Shown here in pieces: positions 1-5,218 of a stretch of DNA of 5,218 nucleotides. Each line of letters opens with the position of its first letter. The first letter of the stretch is position 1. The translations under genes were made by a program, and so were the position numbers. Origin of the DNA: Acidobacteriaceae bacterium (GTDB taxonomy: Bacteria > Acidobacteriota > Terriglobia > Terriglobales > Acidobacteriaceae); assembly GCA_003133425.1 (NCBI GenBank), contig PKXI01000281.1, positions 8,015-13,232 of the forward strand, written 5' to 3'. The notes beneath the pieces were generated by a model, which was not told where the DNA came from, searched no databases, and worked only from the letters and a program-made list of their open reading frames with translations.

Positions 1-36
1 CAACTCGAAAATGCTGTAGCAGTCGGAAGCTGCCAC
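1..36 (-). other. Flank downstream of the efflux operon; possible start of a third gene
   Basis: These bases follow the adaptor gene's TAA stop on the minus strand. A GTG at 36-34 directly abuts the stop and opens a frame reading VAASDCYSIFEL to the window edge. An AAGGA-like sequence lies just upstream, inside the end of the adaptor gene. An EmrB-like MFS pump would be the expected third gene, but these 12 residues do not identify one. There is no hairpin-plus-T-run terminator here, so the transcript may continue. This is a weak call. Confidence 0.15.
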
Positions 37-1275
37 TTAATCCTTTACTCTCACGTTTGGCTCAACCGACAAGCCCGGCCGCAGTTGGTGATCCGGGTCT
101 TCTTTCGCCAGATCGGTAAAGTCCACGCGCACCGGAACCCGCTGCACTACCTTCACGTAGTTGCCGGTCGCGTTCTCCGGCGGAAACAGGCTCAGCACCG
201 ACCCAGTCGCACCACCGACCTGAGTCACCTTGCCGTGATAGGTCTTGCCCGTCGCGTCCACGGCAATTTCCACCGCCTGCCCGGCGCTCATGTGCCGCAG
301 TTGCGTCTCCTTGAAGTTTGCCGTCACCCAAAGGTCTTCGAGCGAAACCAGCGTCAGCAGATTCTGTCCCGTCGAAACATTCTGGTTAATCTCCATGCTC
401 TTGCGGGTGATGATTCCCGCCGCCGGGGCCACAATCCTGGTATAACTCAAGTTCAGTTTCGCCTGGTCCAGTTGCGCCTGCGCCTGCTTTACCTGGGCCA
501 GAGCCTGCTTTGCCCGCGCGCTCTGCGCGGCCACTTGCTGCGGCCCGGTCTGCGCATACTTCAGCCCTGCCTGCGCCTGCGCTTCCCGCTCGTGCGCTAC
601 TCGTATGCCGTCCGCTGCAGCCTGCTGGCCGGCGCTTGCGTCAGCCAGTGCGGCCTTGGCAGCGTCCGCTGCGGCCACAGCCGCATCCCACTGCTGCTTG
701 CTGATGACGTCCTTCTCCACCAGCGGCTTATAGCGCTCCAGATCGGCCTGGGCCTTAGTGCTGTTGGCCTGGGCCTGCGCCACGCGAGCCTTGGCCGATT
801 CCAGTTGCTTCTCAGCCTGCGCCACTCCGGCCTGCGTCCCGCTCACATCCGCGCCTGCCGAGGTCAGATTGCTCCCCGTATTCGCCGTGGCAATAGGCAC
901 CGCCACATCGGCCGCAGCAGCATTCGCTTCCGCGCTGGCCAGAGCCGCCTCAGCGTTCTCCACCGCAACCTGGTAGTCGCTGGGGTCCAGCTCGGCGATC
1001 GTGTCACCCGCCTTCACCACCTGGTTCTCCTGCACATCCACCTTGAGCACCTGGCCGGCGATCCGCGAGCTTACCTGAATCAAGTGGCCGTTCACCTGCG
1101 CGTCGTCTGTGTCCTCACTGTAAGTCGAGCGCCACCAGATGCCGGCTGCAACCAGCGCAACTATCACCACCACGACAATTAGAATGCCCCTGCGCCGTGA
1201 CTGCGGCTGCACGATCTCAGTCTCTGTGATCGATTCGTTCGGAGCCGGTGTTGGATTAGAGTCCGCCACGTTCAC
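37..1275 (-). CDS. HlyD/EmrA-family membrane fusion protein (periplasmic adaptor of a tripartite efflux pump)
   Basis: This 412-residue adaptor would link an inner-membrane pump to an outer-membrane channel. A short Pro/Glu-rich cytoplasmic tail and Arg cluster (27-29) precede one membrane segment (about 30-48). Next comes the family hallmark TDDAQVNGH (56-64) and the first half of the lipoyl-like domain (65-95). A long Ala/Gln-rich coiled-coil hairpin covers about 98-275, then the second lipoyl half (LSYTRIVAPAAGIITR, 276-291). A beta-barrel carries SLFPPENATGNYVKVVQR (362-379), closely resembling EmrA and pointing to an MFS (EmrB-type) partner rather than an RND pump. Length is normal for EmrA. 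The GTG start overlaps the upstream channel gene's stop (GTGA), implying translational coupling. A second in-frame GTG at 1269 is better spaced from the ribosome-binding site, so the protein may begin two residues later. The substrate cannot be read from the sequence. Confidence 0.93.
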   Translation of the reverse strand: MNVADSNPTPAPNESITETEIVQPQSRRRGILIVVVVIVALVAAGIWWRSTYSEDTDDAQVNGHLIQVSSRIAGQVLKVDVQENQVVKAGDTIAELDPSDYQVAVENAEAALASAEANAAAADVAVPIATANTGSNLTSAGADVSGTQAGVAQAEKQLESAKARVAQAQANSTKAQADLERYKPLVEKDVISKQQWDAAVAAADAAKAALADASAGQQAAADGIRVAHEREAQAQAGLKYAQTGPQQVAAQSARAKQALAQVKQAQAQLDQAKLNLSYTRIVAPAAGIITRKSMEINQNVSTGQNLLTLVSLEDLWVTANFKETQLRHMSAGQAVEIAVDATGKTYHGKVTQVGGATGSVLSLFPPENATGNYVKVVQRVPVRVDFTDLAKEDPDHQLRPGLSVEPNVRVKD

Positions 1276-2699
1276 TTCCCTCCCAGATAGGTCTTGTAAC
1301 TCGCACCCGCGCCAAGCGCCCGCGCCAGGCTGAGCTTGGCCATATTATGCCGGTAAAGGCTGGCCACATATTGATCGTTGGCCTGCGCCACCGATTGTTG
1401 CGCCTGGCTTACTCCCAGGTTATCGCTGACGCCGTTGGCGTACCGTTCCTGCGCCTCTTTCAGCGCTTCACTGGCCAGCTCCACGCTCGATCGCGCTACT
1501 TCCACCTGCTTCTGCGCGGCAGCAATGTCCAGCAATGCATCGCGCACATCCGCATCCACCTGCGCGCTTTTATCGCTCGCCTGCGCTCGCGCCGTGTCCA
1601 GTTGCGCCTGCGCCGTCTGCGCCTCACCGCGCAGACCAAATTCCTTGAACAACGGGACACTCAAGGTGCCCGTTGCATCCCCGGTGCCATGTGAGTGGGC
1701 CACGTTCACCCCGATATCGCCGTAGTCGCCGTTGAACTTGAATGTGGGCAGCCGGTCTGCGGTAGCTGCCTTGCGCTGCTCCTCGGCTGCCCTGGTCTGT
1801 TCCAGCATGGCAGCAAGATCCTTGCGGTTGGCGTGCGCTTCGCGAATCGCGGCATCCACATCGATCTGATCGAAGGCCGCGTAAGGAACCTTGTCGGTCA
1901 GCGAAAAGCTTTGCGCCAGCGGCAATCCGATTGTCCGTGCCAGCGCCAGCTTGTCCTTCTCCAAAGCATTCTGCGCGACAATCAACTGCTGTTGCAGCGT
2001 CTGATAATCCACCCGGGCGCGTAACTCATCCAGCAGCGGCGCCGTCCCCGCACTGTGATTGGCAGATGCCTGGTCCAGCGAAACCTTCGCTGTCGCCACC
2101 TGCGCTTCCACGCTGCTCACCTGCGTCTCATCGGCCACTGCAAGCAGGTAGGCGTTACCCACGGTCAACACCACCAGGTCCCGAGCGTCTTGCGCGGATA
2201 ATTGCGCCGCAGCAAAGTTGTGCTTCGCAGCCATGTAGTTGCGCAGCGAAGCCACGTCCACCAGCGACCAGCTTAGGGTTGCCCGCAAATCCGTATAGCC
2301 AAACGGCCCGATAATCGTAGGAAAACCCGGTATTCGCAACCCCTGCGCGGCCAGGTCCACCTGCAACAGGCTTTCCTGCGCTTTAAAGTCCACCTCGGGC
2401 AACAGCGCCTGCAGTTCGCTGAGCCGCTGGCCGCGCGCCGCCGTTGTCTGGGTCCCGCTCAAAATCACGCCCAGGTTCGTTCTCAGGCCCCTCTGCATGG
2501 CATCGTCGAGAGACAACCCGACTGGCTGCGCGGATACCTCGCCCGACGGCACGCTGCCCTGAAAGCTGGCCGCCGTTGGCGCCGTTTGATTGGGAGCCTG
2601 CGGCGTCTGAGCCCCGACAGCCGGAAACGCAAGGCTCAGCAGGCCCGCGAAGGCACAGGAAAAGACCGTATTCCTCAGCGAAGATTTTGACGAAATCAA
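1272..2699 (-). CDS. TolC-family outer membrane efflux protein
   Basis: This 475-residue protein is the outer-membrane channel-tunnel component of a tripartite exporter. It has a Sec signal peptide: K5 and R9, a hydrophobic core at 12-25, and a VGA site predicting cleavage between A30 and Q31. There is no lipobox, so it is unlikely to be a lipoprotein. Two outer-membrane-efflux repeats follow at about 62-260 and 281-470. Typical elements are the LSLDDAMQRGLRTN opening, LQALLPEVD (96-104), ALARTIGLPL (252-261) and RYANGVSDNLGVSQAQQ (419-435), all familiar from NodT/TolC proteins. The start is TTG: an in-frame TGA lies three codons upstream (2708-2706), there is no ATG before residue 68, and the signal peptide needs this start or one very close. 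No clear ribosome-binding site precedes it. It overlaps the adaptor gene by 4 bases, so the two form an operon with the channel first. Confidence 0.93.
   Translation of the reverse strand: MISSKSSLRNTVFSCAFAGLLSLAFPAVGAQTPQAPNQTAPTAASFQGSVPSGEVSAQPVGLSLDDAMQRGLRTNLGVILSGTQTTAARGQRLSELQALLPEVDFKAQESLLQVDLAAQGLRIPGFPTIIGPFGYTDLRATLSWSLVDVASLRNYMAAKHNFAAAQLSAQDARDLVVLTVGNAYLLAVADETQVSSVEAQVATAKVSLDQASANHSAGTAPLLDELRARVDYQTLQQQLIVAQNALEKDKLALARTIGLPLAQSFSLTDKVPYAAFDQIDVDAAIREAHANRKDLAAMLEQTRAAEEQRKAATADRLPTFKFNGDYGDIGVNVAHSHGTGDATGTLSVPLFKEFGLRGEAQTAQAQLDTARAQASDKSAQVDADVRDALLDIAAAQKQVEVARSSVELASEALKEAQERYANGVSDNLGVSQAQQSVAQANDQYVASLYRHNMAKLSLARALGAGASYKTYLGGK
1278..1284 (-). promoter_or_regulatory. 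Ribosome-binding site of the adaptor gene, inside the end of the channel gene
   Basis: The minus strand reads GGGAGGG here, within the last codons of the upstream channel gene (Gly-Gly-Lys-stop). The GGAGG core (1283-1279) is only 3 nt from the GTG at 1275 but 9 nt from the GTG at 1269. The strong match supports reinitiation by terminating ribosomes and leaves the exact start undecided between the two GTG codons. Confidence 0.6.
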
Positions 2700-2741
2700 G
2701 GTTATTCAACTCACAGCGAAACGCTTAGGCCCCAAAAGATT

Positions 2742-2773
2742 GCTGCCCATAATGGATGCGCAAGAGGGGCAGC
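2742..2773 (-). promoter_or_regulatory. 7-bp perfect inverted repeat in the efflux operon leader
   Basis: GCTGCCC (2742-2748) and its exact complement GGGCAGC (2767-2773) flank an 18-base spacer. The nearer arm is 42 bases upstream of the TTG start of the channel gene. It could form a hairpin in the 5' untranslated RNA or be a repressor site. No T run follows it on the minus strand, so it is not a classical terminator. Function is inferred only from position and symmetry. Confidence 0.35.
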
Positions 2774-2788
2774 GAGGTTCTAATTTGG

Positions 2789-2811
2789 ATTGTATCGAAC
2801 CGCCGTCGAAC
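2789..2811 (-). promoter_or_regulatory. Candidate promoter of the efflux operon with two upstream direct repeats
   Basis: On the minus strand TACAAT (2794-2789) matches the -10 consensus at five of six positions and lies about 90 bases upstream of the channel gene start. There is no recognisable -35 at 16-18 bp. Instead, two copies of GTTCGA (TCGAAC on the plus strand, 2795-2800 and 2806-2811) sit directly upstream, 11 bp apart, which is one helical turn. This arrangement would fit a tandem-binding regulator at an activator-dependent or repressed promoter. The hexamer alone could be chance. Confidence 0.25.
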
Positions 2812-2823
2812 TCGCCGTGACGC

Positions 2824-2904
2824 CGGGTACCCCGTCCTAAGCACAAATGTCGGGTGCCCCATCCTCGCGACGCCTTTGTTTTTGTCGCTAGGGTGGGATA
2901 CCAC
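2824..2904. repeat. Mosaic REP-like intergenic repeat with a long imperfect hairpin
   Basis: A 15-base unit CGGGTRCCCCRTCCT occurs at 2824-2838 and 2851-2865, differing at two positions, with starts 27 bases apart. A diverged inverted copy (11 of 15 matching) lies at 2890-2904. The second and third copies pair as an imperfect stem of about 13 bp that includes wobbles. An inner perfect stem, GCGAC (2867-2871) with GTCGC (2884-2888), closes a 12-base T-rich loop. The minus strand translates as VSHPSDKNKGVARMGHP, a junk peptide string I recall from spurious Acidobacteriota annotations. It looks like a dispersed non-coding repeat, not a gene. The family assignment is from memory. Confidence 0.5.
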
Positions 2905-2926
2905 GAACCTCAACCGACGAGTCCCT

Positions 2927-2946
2927 GACCCCTGATCCCTGGGGTC
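2927..2946 (-). repeat. Short hairpin just after the sigma-like gene
   Basis: GACCCC (2927-2932) and GGGGTC (2941-2946) form a 6-bp perfect stem with an 8-base loop, beginning one base after the TAG stop at 2950-2948. The area also carries imperfect tandem CCCTGA units (2923-2939). No T run follows on the minus strand, so a rho-independent terminator is not supported. It may still be an mRNA 3'-end structure or part of the adjoining intergenic repeat. Confidence 0.3.
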
Positions 2947-2947
2947 C

Positions 2948-3646
2948 CTACCCGCGCGCCGCCGAAGCCTGGATGAGTTGCGAAGCCAACGAACAGAGCC
3001 CATGACGAAACACCACCCGCACCCCATCCGCGTTCCATCCAGCCGCCCGCGGCCCACCATACTCAGCCAGTAACCCCGCCGTCTCAGCCGCCGTAAACCC
3101 CGCCACCGCTCGCAACACAAACACGGTCCGCAAGTCCGTCGGCAGCTTCCCCAGCCACGCCCGCACCCGATCCCGGTCCGGCCCGGCAATCATCTGCTCC
3201 AGCTCGTCCGGTGATACGCCCGCCGACTCCAGGTCGTCGTCCTCGATGCAGCTTCCGGTCGGCTCAATTCCCTCCGGAGCCGCCAGGCAGCCAGGCTCGC
3301 GCTGCTGCAGCAACTCCAAAGCCGCCTTGACCAGCGCTCTGCGGCTGCTCTTTCGCGCCTCGGCCGCATCCTGGCACGAGGAAACCTCCGCCGTAGCCAC
3401 CGTCGTCTCCACCAGCCGCACCCCGTCTTCGCCTTCGCCCACCAGCATCGAGGCCATGCTGTAAAGTCCGGCGGCAATCGCGTCCAGCATTGCCTCCATG
3501 CCCTGCAGTGCCTGGGCAACCGTCGCGGCGTCTTTCGCCTGCCCGTCCAGCAGCCCGTGTACCCGCTTTGAAAAATCCTGCGCCCCCTCCGGAATTGGCG
3601 GCTGCGGAATCAAGCTGGCTTGGGAAGAATTTGAATTTTGGGACAT
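2948..3646 (-). CDS. Divergent sigma-70 (ECF-like) family protein with degenerate regions 2 and 4
   Basis: This 232-residue protein is probably cytoplasmic, with no signal peptide or membrane segment. Residues 61-86 (LYSMASMLVGEGEDGVRLVE, then TTVATA) resemble region 2 of ECF sigma factors, which binds core polymerase and the -10 element. Residues 164-225 resemble region 4: LGKLPTDLRTVFVLRAVAGF (165-184) closely follows the usual LP-x-x-x-R-x-V-F-x-L-R pattern, then the first helix TAAETAGLLAEY (185-196). The turn is about five residues longer than normal (GGPRAAGWNADGV), and the putative recognition helix RVVFRHGLCSL lacks the usual T-V-x-S-R-L-x-R-A-R signature. A poorly conserved, partly acidic linker (EDDDLE, 135-140) lies between. 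The ATG is well supported by AGGAG 8 nt upstream. It is divergent from ppk1. It may be a true but unusual sigma factor or a protein that has lost promoter recognition; no target is evident. Confidence 0.65.
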   Translation of the reverse strand: MSQNSNSSQASLIPQPPIPEGAQDFSKRVHGLLDGQAKDAATVAQALQGMEAMLDAIAAGLYSMASMLVGEGEDGVRLVETTVATAEVSSCQDAAEARKSSRRALVKAALELLQQREPGCLAAPEGIEPTGSCIEDDDLESAGVSPDELEQMIAGPDRDRVRAWLGKLPTDLRTVFVLRAVAGFTAAETAGLLAEYGGPRAAGWNADGVRVVFRHGLCSLASQLIQASAARG

Positions 3647-3652
3647 GGGAAG

Positions 3653-3681
3653 GTCTCCTCTCTGGAGACTTGCTGCAAGTC
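3653..3681 (-). promoter_or_regulatory. Ribosome-binding site inside a hairpin that overlaps a 15-bp palindrome
   Basis: On the minus strand AGGAG (3659-3655) sits 8 nt before the sigma-like gene's ATG. GTCTCC (3669-3664) and GGAGAC (3658-3653) form a perfect 6-bp stem with a 5-base loop AGAGA, covering most of that site. Directly upstream, GACTTGCTGCAAGTC (plus strand, 3667-3681) is a perfect palindrome with one central base. It shares three bases (3667-3669) with the first stem. As DNA it could be an operator; as RNA the two hairpins compete. The pairing is seen in the sequence and the function is inferred. Confidence 0.45.
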
Positions 3682-3814
3682 GACCAGATCTTTATCCTCA
3701 ACCCGCCGGCTCCGAGCGTCAATGTGGACCCCGCGCAATGCCCAGGGCGGTCACTTTGTTACCCGTGATCCCGGCAACTCAGAAGGCGCACTACAGATTG
3801 AGCGCCCCATTCCC

Positions 3815-3836
3815 AGGCCGGGCTCTTTGCCGGCCT
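3815..3836 (+). promoter_or_regulatory. GC-rich stem-loop followed by a short T run
   Basis: AGGCCGG (3815-3821) pairs perfectly with CCGGCCT (3830-3836) around an 8-base loop, and TT follows before AA. It has the shape of a weak intrinsic terminator on the plus strand, yet no plus-strand gene ends upstream within the window. It could be a leader attenuator for ppk1 if transcription starts further upstream, or a protein-binding palindrome. The T run is too short to be sure. Confidence 0.3.
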
Positions 3837-3875
3837 TTAACCATAATCTCCGCCATCGCCCTGTAAGGGTTCCCT

Positions 3876-3918
3876 GATGGCACTTTCTCCTTGAAACTGG
3901 CAGCTTAAGGTGCCAATC
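3876..3918 (+). promoter_or_regulatory. Long imperfect stem-loop upstream of ppk1
   Basis: GATGGCACTTT (3876-3886) pairs with AAGGTGCCAATC (3907-3918) as 11 base pairs, including one G-T wobble and one bulged A at 3915, around a 20-base loop. The structure ends 46 bases before the ppk1 ATG, so it would lie in the ppk1 leader RNA if transcription starts upstream of it. No ligand-binding RNA family is recognised. Confidence 0.35.
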
Positions 3919-3964
3919 CCGCTAAAACGCGATAGACTTTCCAACACGGCGCTTATACCAAACC

Positions 3965-5218
3965 ATGCCTAGAACTACACAGAAACAAAAGCTCTTCAAC
4001 GGACGCGACCACTCCTGGATGCAGTTCAATCGCCGTGTCCTCGAAGAAGCAGAAGACCCCTCCAACCCCCTGCTCGAACGCGTCAAATTCCTTGCCATCA
4101 CCGCCTCGAATCTCGACGAGTACGTTGAAATCCGCCAGGCCGGACTCATGCAGCGCATTGAAGACGGCTACCGCGAACAAGGCTACGACGGCCTACGCCC
4201 CGACGAATCCCTCGCTACCCTCACCGCCGAGATTCACGCCTTTGTCGCCGCCCAATACCAGTGCTGGAACCAGCACCTGCTCCCCGAACTGCGCAAGCAG
4301 GGGGTCCGCCTTCTCGACTGGGACGAACTCAGCGACGATGCCCAGGCCTTTGCCAAGGACTACTTCCAGCGCGAAGTCGATCCGCTTCTCACTCCCATCT
4401 CCATCGACCCTGCCCATCCCTTTCCCCGCGTCCTCAACAAGGCTCTGTGCCTTGCTCTGCTGCTCCGCGCCAAGCGCCGCAGCTCTGGCCCGCAGGTGCT
4501 CGGGGTGGTGACTGTGCCCCGCGCCCTGCCGCGCTTCGTCCGCTTGCCCGCCGATGAGGGCAAACACGACTACATGCTCCTCCAGGATCTGATCGCGCAG
4601 CACCTGGCCGGCATGTATCGCGGTTACGAGGTCCTGGCCCACGCGTCCTTCCGCGTCACCCGCAACTCCAACCTCTACTTCGAGGAAGAAGAAGCGCGTT
4701 CGCTGCTTGAAACCATTCGCGTCGAGCTTCACAACCGCCGCAAGGGAGACGCCGTCCGCCTCGAAATTGAAACCGACGCCCATCCCGAGATCGTCGAGCG
4801 GCTGCGCGTGAATTTTGAATTGGACGAGGACCGGGTTTTTCGCGGGGAGGGCCCCGTCAACCTTTCTCGCCTTCACTTCTTCTACGAAGACGTTCGCCGC
4901 CCCGACCTTAAATTTCCTGCCTTCACGCCCCGGCCTTTCGTCCTCGGCCGCAAGTCCACAAGTATCTTTGACGAGCTTCGCCAGCACGACGTTCTGCTCC
5001 ACCATCCCTACGACGCGTACGACCCAGTGGTTGACTTCATCCAGCAAGGCGCCGAAGACCCTGCCGTCGTCACCATGAAGCAGACCCTTTATCGCACCAG
5101 CCAGGATTCACCAGTCTTCGCGGCGCTTATCGAGGCCGCGGCCACCAAAGAAGCCACGCTCGTAGTCGAGCTCATGGCCCGCTTCGACGAGGCCTCCAAC
5201 ATCCGCTGGGCGCGCGAT
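3965..5218 (+). CDS. ppk1: Polyphosphate kinase 1, N-terminal 418 residues (cut by window end)
   Basis: PPK1 reversibly transfers the gamma-phosphate of ATP onto polyphosphate chains. The reading frame is open to the window end, so about 60% of the usual roughly 690-720 residues are visible. The N domain opens with SWMQFNRRVLEEA (17-29), and ITASNLDEY (45-53) carries Asn49, equivalent to the ATP-contacting Asn45 of E. coli PPK. A head domain follows (about 125-325). The C1 domain begins with DVLLHHPYDAYDPVVDFIQQ (342-361), then MKQTLYR and VVELMARFDEASN. Arg377 and Arg406 match the conserved Mg-associated arginines 375 and 405 of E. coli. The catalytic histidines lie beyond the window. ATG 3965 is the first start codon after the in-frame TAA at 3923, and the next Met (residue 19) falls within conserved sequence. 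No Shine-Dalgarno sequence is visible. It is divergent from the sigma-like gene. Confidence 0.96.
   Translation, partial: MPRTTQKQKLFNGRDHSWMQFNRRVLEEAEDPSNPLLERVKFLAITASNLDEYVEIRQAGLMQRIEDGYREQGYDGLRPDESLATLTAEIHAFVAAQYQCWNQHLLPELRKQGVRLLDWDELSDDAQAFAKDYFQREVDPLLTPISIDPAHPFPRVLNKALCLALLLRAKRRSSGPQVLGVVTVPRALPRFVRLPADEGKHDYMLLQDLIAQHLAGMYRGYEVLAHASFRVTRNSNLYFEEEEARSLLETIRVELHNRRKGDAVRLEIETDAHPEIVERLRVNFELDEDRVFRGEGPVNLSRLHFFYEDVRRPDLKFPAFTPRPFVLGRKSTSIFDELRQHDVLLHHPYDAYDPVVDFIQQGAEDPAVVTMKQTLYRTSQDSPVFAALIEAAATKEATLVVELMARFDEASNIRWARD

Larger units (their letters stand above)
3647..3964. other. 318-base divergent intergenic region between the sigma-like gene and ppk1
   Basis: This stretch has no credible gene: reading frames crossing it lack known motifs and run into the sigma-like gene in antisense. 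It should contain the promoters of both flanking genes. It holds the ribosome-binding-site hairpin and palindrome at 3653-3681, a GGCGC/GCGCC pair (3785-3789 and 3802-3806), a GGCCGG/CCGGCC stem (3815-3836) and a long imperfect stem (3876-3918). A CATAAT (3842-3847) matches five of six -10 bases on the plus strand but lacks a good -35. On the minus strand TTGACG (3722-3717) is -35-like, but only a poor -10 follows at 20 bp. No promoter is called with confidence. Confidence 0.6.

Noticed and set aside
85..1182. A 365-codon open frame on the plus strand
   Set aside because: It is antisense to the EmrA-like adaptor and its Arg/Leu/His-rich translation is typical of a shadow frame.
2655..2657. 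Cys15 of the channel protein as a lipoprotein cysteine
   Set aside because: The preceding residues V-F-S do not fit a lipobox, the hydrophobic stretch before it is too short, and a good signal peptidase I site (VGA) lies at 28-30.
2872..2883. T-rich stretch as a rho-independent terminator
   Set aside because: The T-rich bases form the loop of the hairpin instead of following a stem, so the geometry is wrong for a terminator on either strand.
2725..3189. A 154-codon minus-strand frame ending in the intergenic region
   Set aside because: It overlaps the end of the sigma-like gene in another frame and then runs through the intergenic repeat. Its composition (Arg, Gly and Trp rich) is that of a shadow frame.
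3717..3722. TTGACG as the -35 of the sigma-like gene (minus strand)
   Set aside because: The best following -10 candidate, GATAAA, is 20 bp away and matches only four of six bases, so the pair is not convincing.
3498..3866. Plus-strand open frame of 122 codons reaching into the divergent intergenic region
   Set aside because: Its first part is antisense to the sigma-like gene, it has no recognisable motif, and no ribosome-binding site or conserved feature supports it.
3861..3883. A possible Pho box upstream of ppk1 (CTGTAA and CTGATG)
   Set aside because: The half-sites are 13 bp apart rather than 11 and match the enterobacterial consensus poorly.
4193..5047. A 284-codon open frame on the minus strand
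   Set aside because: It lies entirely antisense to ppk1, which has unmistakable family motifs, and its translation shows no domain. High third-position GC often leaves such frames open.

Overview
The window is GC-rich bacterial chromosomal DNA with tightly spaced genes. The encoded proteins are Gram-negative in type: an outer-membrane TolC-like channel, an inner-membrane-anchored HlyD/EmrA-like adaptor and polyphosphate kinase 1. The best guess for the source is Acidobacteriota (Koribacter/Terriglobus-like). This rests on the style of an intergenic repeat (translating as VSHPSDKNKGVARMGHP) that I remember from that phylum, and on the presence of a divergent sigma-70-like protein. It is an inference and has not been checked against a database.

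Layout. Positions 37-2699 (minus strand) hold a two-gene efflux operon. The TolC-family outer-membrane channel comes first (TTG start at 2699), followed by an EmrA-type membrane fusion protein (GTG start at 1275) joined to it by a 4-base GTGA overlap. The inner-membrane pump, expected to be an EmrB-like MFS transporter, is not in the window. It could lie beyond position 1. Positions 2700-2947 hold the operon's 5' region: a 7-bp inverted repeat, a -10-like hexamer next to two TCGAAC direct repeats, and a mosaic intergenic repeat with a long imperfect hairpin. Positions 2948-3646 (minus) encode a 232-residue protein that resembles an ECF sigma factor but has degenerate regions 2 and 4. Positions 3647-3964 are a 318-base divergent control region with several inverted repeats. 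From 3965 to the window end (plus) runs the first 418 codons of ppk1, polyphosphate kinase, cut off before its catalytic histidines.

How the parts work together. The adaptor and channel would form the periplasmic and outer-membrane parts of a tripartite exporter for hydrophobic drugs or other toxic compounds. The sigma-like gene and ppk1 are transcribed divergently from one short region, so shared regulation is possible but not shown. The sigma-like gene has a strong ribosome-binding site that can be buried in a hairpin. That hairpin overlaps a perfect 15-bp palindrome, which is the most intriguing regulatory signal here. I see no RNA genes, CRISPR array, insertion sequence or complete mobile element.
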